Of a stretch of DNA of 18,839 bases, positions 15,212 to 18,839 are shown piece by piece (the stretch's first letter is position 1; each line of letters begins with the position of its first letter). This DNA comes from Flemingiibacterium sp045644145 (GTDB lineage: Bacteria > Bacillota > Clostridia > Oscillospirales > CAG-272), in assembly GCA_045644145.1 (NCBI GenBank), contig JAZRGK010000068.1, positions 1 through 18,839 on the forward strand, given 5' to 3'. A model generated the notes under the pieces. The model was not told where the DNA came from, searched no databases, and saw only the letters and a list, made by a program, of their open reading frames with translations. The position numbers and the translations under genes are program-made.

Positions 15212-15236
15212 GGACTGTATCACCCTTATATAAATA

Positions 15237-15257
15237 TAGTTTAGAAAAACTAAACTA
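15237..15257. promoter_or_regulatory. Operator dyad O2, over the start site of the HTH gene
   Basis: TAGTTTAG-AAAAA-CTAAACTA, 8-base perfect arms with a five-base spacer. It directly abuts the -10 box (15258-15263) of the minus-strand promoter, so binding would block initiation. It is the most symmetrical of three related sites. Confidence 0.75.
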
Positions 15258-15286
15258 ATTATATCATTGCAGTTACATGATGTCAA
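15258..15286 (-). promoter_or_regulatory. Consensus sigma-A promoter of the HTH/M23-like genes
   Basis: On minus, TTGACA (15286-15281), 17 bases, TATAAT (15263-15258): full consensus at all twelve positions with ideal spacing. Such a strong promoter normally needs a repressor, consistent with the adjoining dyad. Confidence 0.85.
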
Positions 15287-15334
15287 TAGTTGTACGCTAT
15301 TTTGAAAAAAATTGACACTTTTTTTTGAATACTA

Positions 15335-15363
15335 TTGATTTTTATTTGCGTTTATTGTATAAT
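15335..15363 (+). promoter_or_regulatory. Sigma-A promoter of the XRE-immA genes
   Basis: TTGATT (15335-15340), 17 bases, TATAAT (15358-15363). The -35 overlaps ACTATTGA (15331-15338), the inverted copy of TCAATAGT (15283-15290), which overlaps the opposing -35. A third GTTTAG-type dyad lies just downstream. Confidence 0.8.
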
Positions 15364-15373
15364 GATTGTGTGA

Positions 15374-15390
15374 GTTTATAAAAACTGAAC
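15374..15390. promoter_or_regulatory. Operator-like dyad O3, downstream of the XRE promoter
   Basis: GTTTAT-AAAAA-CTGAAC, two differences from O2. It begins ten bases after the -10 box, over the likely early transcribed region of the XRE gene, at a position equivalent to O2 on the other side. Confidence 0.6.
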
Positions 15391-15444
15391 TTCTGTCGCT
15401 GTATCTGATGTGTAATTATTATTGTACGAAAAGGGGAAAATAGT

Positions 15445-15891
15445 ATGTCTGTTTTCAGTGACCGCTTGAAGCTTGTTATGGAGGAGCGTGGTATTACCCA
15501 GGCACATCTTTGCAATCTTACGGGAATCCCCAAATCCGCTATGACACAGTATATACACGCAAGCTTTAAGCCCAAGCAGCACCGTACCGACATCATTTGC
15601 CGGGCTCTCAACGTCAGTCCGGCATGGCTCATGGGACTGACAGATCAGCGCACCTCCTACGGTGTCGTTACGGTGGAACTCACTATGGAGGAGGAGCGGC
15701 TTGTAAGGGCTTACCGTATGTATCCGGAGCTTCGCGGTCAGCTTATGAGTTTAATTGGCGGCACAGAGAAATCGGAGGTATTCCGCGCGGCAAAATCAAA
15801 GGATGGAAAAAATGCCCCCGTGGTAGAAAAGAAATCAAGTCAGTGGATCGAACGTATATCGCTTGCGCCTGAAACGGATGAGGAGCTCTGA
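15445..15891 (+). CDS. XRE-family repressor (ImmR-like)
   Basis: 148 aa. An N-terminal lambda-repressor-type HTH (about 4-64) reads FSDRLKLVMEERGITQAHLC, a recognition-helix segment GIPKSAMTQYIHAS, and ALNVSPAWLMGLT. The remaining charged tail (about 75-148) has an acidic end. Such repressors paired with ImmA peptidases maintain quiescence of ICEs and prophages, and are cleaved on induction. The start ATG 15445 has AAGGGG eight bases upstream. The stop lies one base before the ImmA-like ATG, so the two are translationally coupled. The likely binding sites are the shared divergent control region at 15237-15390. Whether it binds the GTTTAG dyads or the TCAATAGT pair is unknown. Confidence 0.9.
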   Translation: MSVFSDRLKLVMEERGITQAHLCNLTGIPKSAMTQYIHASFKPKQHRTDIICRALNVSPAWLMGLTDQRTSYGVVTVELTMEEERLVRAYRMYPELRGQLMSLIGGTEKSEVFRAAKSKDGKNAPVVEKKSSQWIERISLAPETDEEL

Positions 15892-15892
15892 T

Positions 15893-16474
15893 ATGTACGA
15901 TTTTTACGGTGTATACACCTCTTGTCGGGATGCCGCATGGAGGTGTATACTTGATTTTAACATAAGAAGCCTTCCGGTGAAGCTTAAAGAAACAGCCAAC
16001 CGTGCCGGAATACGGGTGGTACGAAATTCCGCTGTGTTTGAGCTTGAAGGAAGTGAAAGCGGTGCGGGCATTTTTTGCGGCGGCAAATGGCATATAATAT
16101 ATGACGACAGTCTTGATACTTTGCAGTCGCGCTTTGTTATTGCCCACGAGCTTGGACATATTTTTCTCGGACATGAATATAAATACGCCGATGCGCGTTT
16201 CGACACGTCAGACCGCAAGCTGAAGTGCGAGAGGGAAGCGGATATGTTTGCCGTTCGCCTTCTTTCGCCTGCCTGCGTGCTCCATGAAATAGGGCTTTTT
16301 AATGCAGATGATATTTCCCATGTGTGCGGTATCCCGCGGAACGTGGCGGCAGAACGTGCACGCAGGATGAAGCAGCTTGAAACTCGCGGCGCATTTTACC
16401 GAAGTCCGCTTGAAACTGAGGTTGGCGAAAATTTTGCTGATTTTGTTCGCGAATACCGAATTACTCACAAATAA
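15893..16474 (+). CDS. ImmA/IrrE-family metallopeptidase
   Basis: 193 aa. The zinc-binding HELGH (85-89, in FVIAHELGHIFLGHE) and the downstream READMFAVRLLSP segment with Glu115 as third ligand place it in the COG2856 ImmA/IrrE group. Known members cleave a partner XRE repressor: ImmA cleaves ImmR in ICEBs1, and IrrE cleaves DdrO in Deinococcus. The partner here is almost certainly the upstream XRE protein, given the one-base spacing. ATG 15893 has GAGGAG at eight bases inside the XRE end. An in-frame start at 15863 would overlap the XRE gene and is less likely. The C-terminal region (about 140-193) lacks a recognisable sensor domain. Confidence 0.9.
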   Translation: MYDFYGVYTSCRDAAWRCILDFNIRSLPVKLKETANRAGIRVVRNSAVFELEGSESGAGIFCGGKWHIIYDDSLDTLQSRFVIAHELGHIFLGHEYKYADARFDTSDRKLKCEREADMFAVRLLSPACVLHEIGLFNADDISHVCGIPRNVAAERARRMKQLETRGAFYRSPLETEVGENFADFVREYRITHK

Positions 16475-16564
16475 TTTGCTTACATCTGAATAACTTGGCA
16501 TCAAGGTGACAACAATCACGGCGAATCGGCAGTTGCCGCAAAATAATCACCGGAGGACATAAAA

Positions 16565-16840
16565 ATGCTCAAAGGTTGTAAGCGAAATATAATAATGGTA
16601 AAGGACACGGGAAGCGAGTATTTTGACTCGGCTTATTTTGTGCTGCGAGCTGATCTTCCAGCATTTTGCAAGGAATCTGACATGATCACTGAAGCAAGAC
16701 GTATGATCGAGGGGGCTGATCATTGTCCGCCGGTCACTGTATCGCCGAAGAAAACTAAACATAATGCTTACGGTATCGTTTTGCCGTGCCTTGCCGTGCT
16801 TGGTATAGTCGCCGCTGTGATTGTCGCGTTGATGCTTTAA
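16565..16840 (+). CDS. Small tail-anchored membrane protein of unknown function
   Basis: 91 aa. The N-terminal part (MLKGCKRNIIMVKDTGSEYF) and the AYFVLR and ITEARRMIEGA segments look like a small folded cytoplasmic region. A Lys/His-rich linker precedes one C-terminal hydrophobic helix (about 69-91). A clear CGGAGG lies eight bases before the ATG. It follows the ImmA-like gene by 90 bases on the same strand and may share its transcript, as no separate strong promoter is visible. Its stop overlaps the convergent gene's stop by three to four bases (16837-16840), leaving no room for a terminator. I do not recognise a named family. Confidence 0.8.
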   Translation: MLKGCKRNIIMVKDTGSEYFDSAYFVLRADLPAFCKESDMITEARRMIEGADHCPPVTVSPKKTKHNAYGIVLPCLAVLGIVAAVIVALML

Positions 16841-17040
16841 AGATCGTCCGCGTCTTGCACCGGTCGTGCATCGTCCGACATAAACATGGGATCGTATGGC
16901 GTGTAAAGCGGTGCGCCCATAGCGCCTGCGCCTTTGTAGAATCCGGTGTAGCTTCCGAGAATATCCGTATCTTCGCCGGTATCGCGCCATGCTCTTATAC
17001 ACTCATCTGCTTTTTGGCTTATTACTTGTTTTTTCTTCAT
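16837..17040 (-). CDS. Small acidic hypothetical protein ending in DADDL
   Basis: 67 aa: a basic N-terminus (MKKKQVISQKADEC), RAWRDTGEDTDILGSYTG, a Gly/Pro/Tyr-rich middle (GAPLYTPYDPMFM) and an acidic end RPVQDADDL. There is no membrane segment. I have the impression that short GSYTG...DADDL proteins recur in Clostridia, but I know no function. The AAGGAG before ATG 17040 is about 13 bases away, which is long. An upstream 9-bp hairpin (17066-17118) sits in the leader. It overlaps the 3' end of the convergent membrane-protein gene by a few bases. Confidence 0.7.
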   Translation of the reverse strand: MKKKQVISQKADECIRAWRDTGEDTDILGSYTGFYKGAGAMGAPLYTPYDPMFMSDDARPVQDADDL

Positions 17041-17065
17041 TAATATATTGCAACTCCTTGTAACG

Positions 17066-17118
17066 TTTGTCGGCATGCTTATATCTGCCGTGATATTATT
17101 TTTTGCTTCGCCGACAAA
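17066..17118 (-). other. Long-range stem in the leader of the DADDL protein gene
   Basis: TTTGTCGGC (17066-17074) and GCCGACAAA (17110-17118) are perfect 9-base arms around 35 bases. On minus the stem ends just before the AAGGAG of the 16837-17040 gene. It may be a structured 5' UTR element; no known riboswitch class is recognised. Confidence 0.4.
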
Positions 17119-17160
17119 AATATTATTAACAATATATTCATACACCGAAGCTTATAATTT

Positions 17161-17190
17161 TAACAATATTTTGGTAAAATCATATTGTTA
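17161..17190. other. AT-rich inverted repeat
   Basis: TAACAATAT (17161-17169) and ATATTGTTA (17182-17190), 9-base perfect arms, 12-base centre. It lies at the left edge of the structured GC-rich island and directly after the stop of a possible minus-strand small ORF, where it could act as a weak terminator. Confidence 0.4.
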
Positions 17191-17204
17191 TATTGTTGTA
17201 CGTT

Positions 17205-17399
17205 GCTTTTTCGGGGGCTTTTTGCGCGAAGGTACGTTATATTCGCGCTTCGTGTTCCGCAGATTCGGGAAACGGCTGTCTGACCGTCTATGTGATTGCC
17301 GTTTAGATGCCGCAATTTGCGTGATGCGTTCAAAAAAGCCGCCGCTCAGGGGGATTTTTATGCCCCCTTGTTCCTTTGCGGCTATTTTATGCCTTTTTT
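17205..17399. other. GC-rich structured island in the gene-poor stretch before rnj (candidate ncRNA or small ORF)
   Basis: The 17041-17506 spacer is mostly AT-rich except for this block. Potential stems: a closing helix GGCTTTTTG (17216-17224) with CAAAAAAGCC (17331-17340), GCGCGAA/TTCGCGC (17224-17230/17242-17248), TTCC/GGGAA near 17255-17271, AAACGGC/GCCGTTT (17270-17276/17298-17304), and a terminator-like GCCGC...GCGGC stem (about 17339-17382) holding AGGGGG/CCCCCT, with T6 on plus at 17394-17399 and T6 on minus. Alternatively, a minus-strand frame ending at 17188 encodes a basic peptide (GGFFERITQIAASKRQ ... KKPPKKQRTTI) with no ATG/GTG/TTG start at a suitable site. I cannot decide between them. 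Confidence 0.4.
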
Positions 17400-17440
17400 A
17401 CTCGAATGAGGTGTAGATTCGAGCACGGGAATGTAAATTA

Positions 17441-17471
17441 TTGACTATTTTGGTACATAACAGAATATAAC
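17441..17471 (+). promoter_or_regulatory. Probable promoter of rnj
   Basis: TTGACT (17441-17446) with either AATATA (17464-17469, spacer 17) or TATAAC (17466-17471, spacer 19). Neither is ideal, but this is the only good candidate before the gene. A small hairpin CTCGAAT/ATTCGAG (17401-17423) lies upstream of it. Confidence 0.5.
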
Positions 17472-17506
17472 ACATAAATTTAGAATACTGATGAAAGGAA
17501 ACATCT

Positions 17507-18839
17507 ATGGCAAAAGGAAAGAATAATTCCAAACTCAAAATTATCCCCCTCGGCGGACTTGGTGAAATCGGAAAAAATATCACCGTTCTGGAATACGAAA
17601 ACGATATCATCGTGGTGGACTGCGGACTTGGATTCCCCGACGATGATATGCTGGGAATTGACTTGGTTATTCCCGATGTGACGTATCTTGAAAAAAATAT
17701 CGAAAAGGTTCGCGGCTTCGTGATAACCCACGGACATGAGGATCACATCGGCGCACTCCCATACGTTCTCAAAACAGTCAATGCTCCCGTTTACGGCACA
17801 CGCCTTTCCGTGGGAATCGTGGCAAACAAGCTTGAGGAGCATACCTTTGATGAGAAGCCTGTGCTCAACTGCGTTGAAGCCGGTGATGTTGTGAAGCTTG
17901 GCGTATTCTCCGTTGAATTCGTCCGCGTGAACCACTCCATCGCCGATGCCTGTGCGCTTTCTATCAAAACCCCCCTCGGCGTGGTGTTCGTGTCCGGTGA
18001 CTTCAAGCTGGACTTAACCCCCGTTGAGGGCAAGATCATGGATATCCCCCGTATCGGAGAGATCGGCAACCGCGGAGTTACTCTCCTGCTTTGCGAATCT
18101 ACGAACGTGGAACGTGCCGGATACACTCCGTCCGAGAAAAAGGTTGGAAAGAGCCTTGACGGCATACTCCAGCAGTATACCGACAAGCGCGTTATTATCG
18201 CCACATTCTCATCGAACGTTCACCGCGTTCAGCAGATCATCAATGCAAGCGCCGCTCACGGACGCAAGGTGGCGGTGACCGGCAGAAGCATGATAAACAT
18301 CGTAAAGACAGCAATAGAGCTTGGCTACATGACTGTACCGGACGGAACGCTTATCGATATCAACGAGATCAAGCGTTTCCGCGACAATCAGCTCACTATA
18401 ATTACCACGGGAAGCCAGGGTGAGCCTATGAGCGCGCTTTACCGTATGGCATTTTCCGAGCACGACAAGGTTCAGCTTGGAGCGAACGATCTTGTGGTTA
18501 TCAGCGCAAATCCCATTCCCGGAAATGAGAAGCTTATCGGCAATATCATAAATGAGCTGTTCAAAAGAGGTGTCAGCGTGCTCTACGATGCTCTTGCTGA
18601 CGTGCATGTTTCCGGTCACGCATGTCAGGAAGAATTAAAGCTGATGCACGCCCTGACAAAGCCGAAATATTTTATGCCGGTACATGGTGAATACCGCCAT
18701 CTTATGAATCACAAGCAGCTTGCCCAGGACATGGGCATGGCGGAGAATCACATATTCATCCCCGAAATCGGCAAGATACTTGAAATCGATCGTGACGGCG
18801 CAAGATTCAGCGGCACTGCACCCAGCGGAAAGGTGCTTG
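17507..18839 (+). CDS. rnj: Ribonuclease J (C-terminus beyond window)
   Basis: A metallo-beta-lactamase/beta-CASP nuclease with 5'-3' exo- and endonuclease activity in mRNA decay and rRNA maturation. The 444 codons present, of about 555 usual, include IIPLGGLGEIGKN (12-24), the Asp-bearing VVDCGLGFPDDDMLG (36-50), the zinc motif HGHEDH (75-80), VNHSIADA, VSGDFKLD, the beta-CASP GRSM segment, TTGSQGEP, VSGHA and PVHGEYRHL. The active site is therefore complete. AAAGG lies about eight bases before the ATG at 17507. The frame is open to the window edge, so the C-terminal domain is not visible. Whether it is RNase J1 or J2 cannot be told from one copy. Confidence 0.95.
   Translation, partial: MAKGKNNSKLKIIPLGGLGEIGKNITVLEYENDIIVVDCGLGFPDDDMLGIDLVIPDVTYLEKNIEKVRGFVITHGHEDHIGALPYVLKTVNAPVYGTRLSVGIVANKLEEHTFDEKPVLNCVEAGDVVKLGVFSVEFVRVNHSIADACALSIKTPLGVVFVSGDFKLDLTPVEGKIMDIPRIGEIGNRGVTLLLCESTNVERAGYTPSEKKVGKSLDGILQQYTDKRVIIATFSSNVHRVQQIINASAAHGRKVAVTGRSMINIVKTAIELGYMTVPDGTLIDINEIKRFRDNQLTIITTGSQGEPMSALYRMAFSEHDKVQLGANDLVVISANPIPGNEKLIGNIINELFKRGVSVLYDALADVHVSGHACQEELKLMHALTKPKYFMPVHGEYRHLMNHKQLAQDMGMAENHIFIPEIGKILEIDRDGARFSGTAPSGKVL

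Noticed and set aside
17048..17416. 122-codon plus frame in the spacer before rnj
   Set aside because: It crosses AT-rich sequence, several hairpins and a terminator-like stem, and its composition shifts midway. Only the GC-rich part is treated as a candidate feature.
1..18839. CRISPR arrays, tRNA or rRNA genes, IS transposases, integrases, toxin-antitoxin pairs
   Set aside because: I found no regularly spaced direct repeats, cloverleaf sequences or transposase/integrase-like products on either strand.

Overview
The window looks like a chromosomal segment of an anaerobic, low-to-mid GC Firmicute, most likely class Clostridia (Oscillospiraceae-like). The signs are strong sigma-A promoters with AGGAGG-type ribosome binding sites, a T-box leader, a fermentative D-lactate dehydrogenase, FeoA/FeoB, RNase J and a FakA/DegV pair. 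No genome-level comparison was possible, so the taxonomy is inference.

Layout. Bases 1-256 hold a terminator-like hairpin and a large inverted repeat of the dispersed intergenic type. Bases 257-2866 (minus) are a degV (fakB)-fakA fatty-acid kinase operon with its own promoter. Bases 3056-4051 (minus) encode D-lactate dehydrogenase, divergent from a manganese exporter gene, mntP (4218-4805, plus). A perfect 18-bp bidirectional terminator separates mntP from the operon T-box-aspS-gatC-gatA-gatB (10037 down to 4876, minus), which makes Asp-tRNA and amidates Asp-tRNAAsn and/or Glu-tRNAGln. Its leader carries an apparent AAC (Asn) specifier. Then come feoA-feoB (10172-12447, plus), a solitary nuclease-like/winged-helix protein (12481-13251, minus) with a dyad at its promoter, and a cysteine-rich protein of unknown function (13359-14237, minus).

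Bases 14374-16840 form a small regulatory island: a degenerate LytM/M23 protein and a 73-residue HTH protein on minus, facing an XRE repressor, an ImmA/IrrE-type metallopeptidase and a small tail-anchored membrane protein on plus. Three near-identical dyads, GTTTAG-N5-CTAAAC-like, sit at both divergent promoters and between the HTH and M23-like genes. This looks like a phage- or ICE-type switch retained without any visible integrase. The last part has a small conserved-looking protein (16837-17040, minus), a 466-base gene-poor stretch with a GC-rich, highly structured island, and RNase J running off the end.

The most notable points are: (1) GatA in the T-box operon is in frame and otherwise recognisable, but has lost the whole Lys-cisSer-Ser amidase triad and about 80 N-terminal residues, while GatB and GatC look normal; (2) the three-operator divergent switch; (3) a second pseudoenzyme, the M23-like protein without zinc ligands; (4) an unexplained structured island or small basic ORF before rnj.
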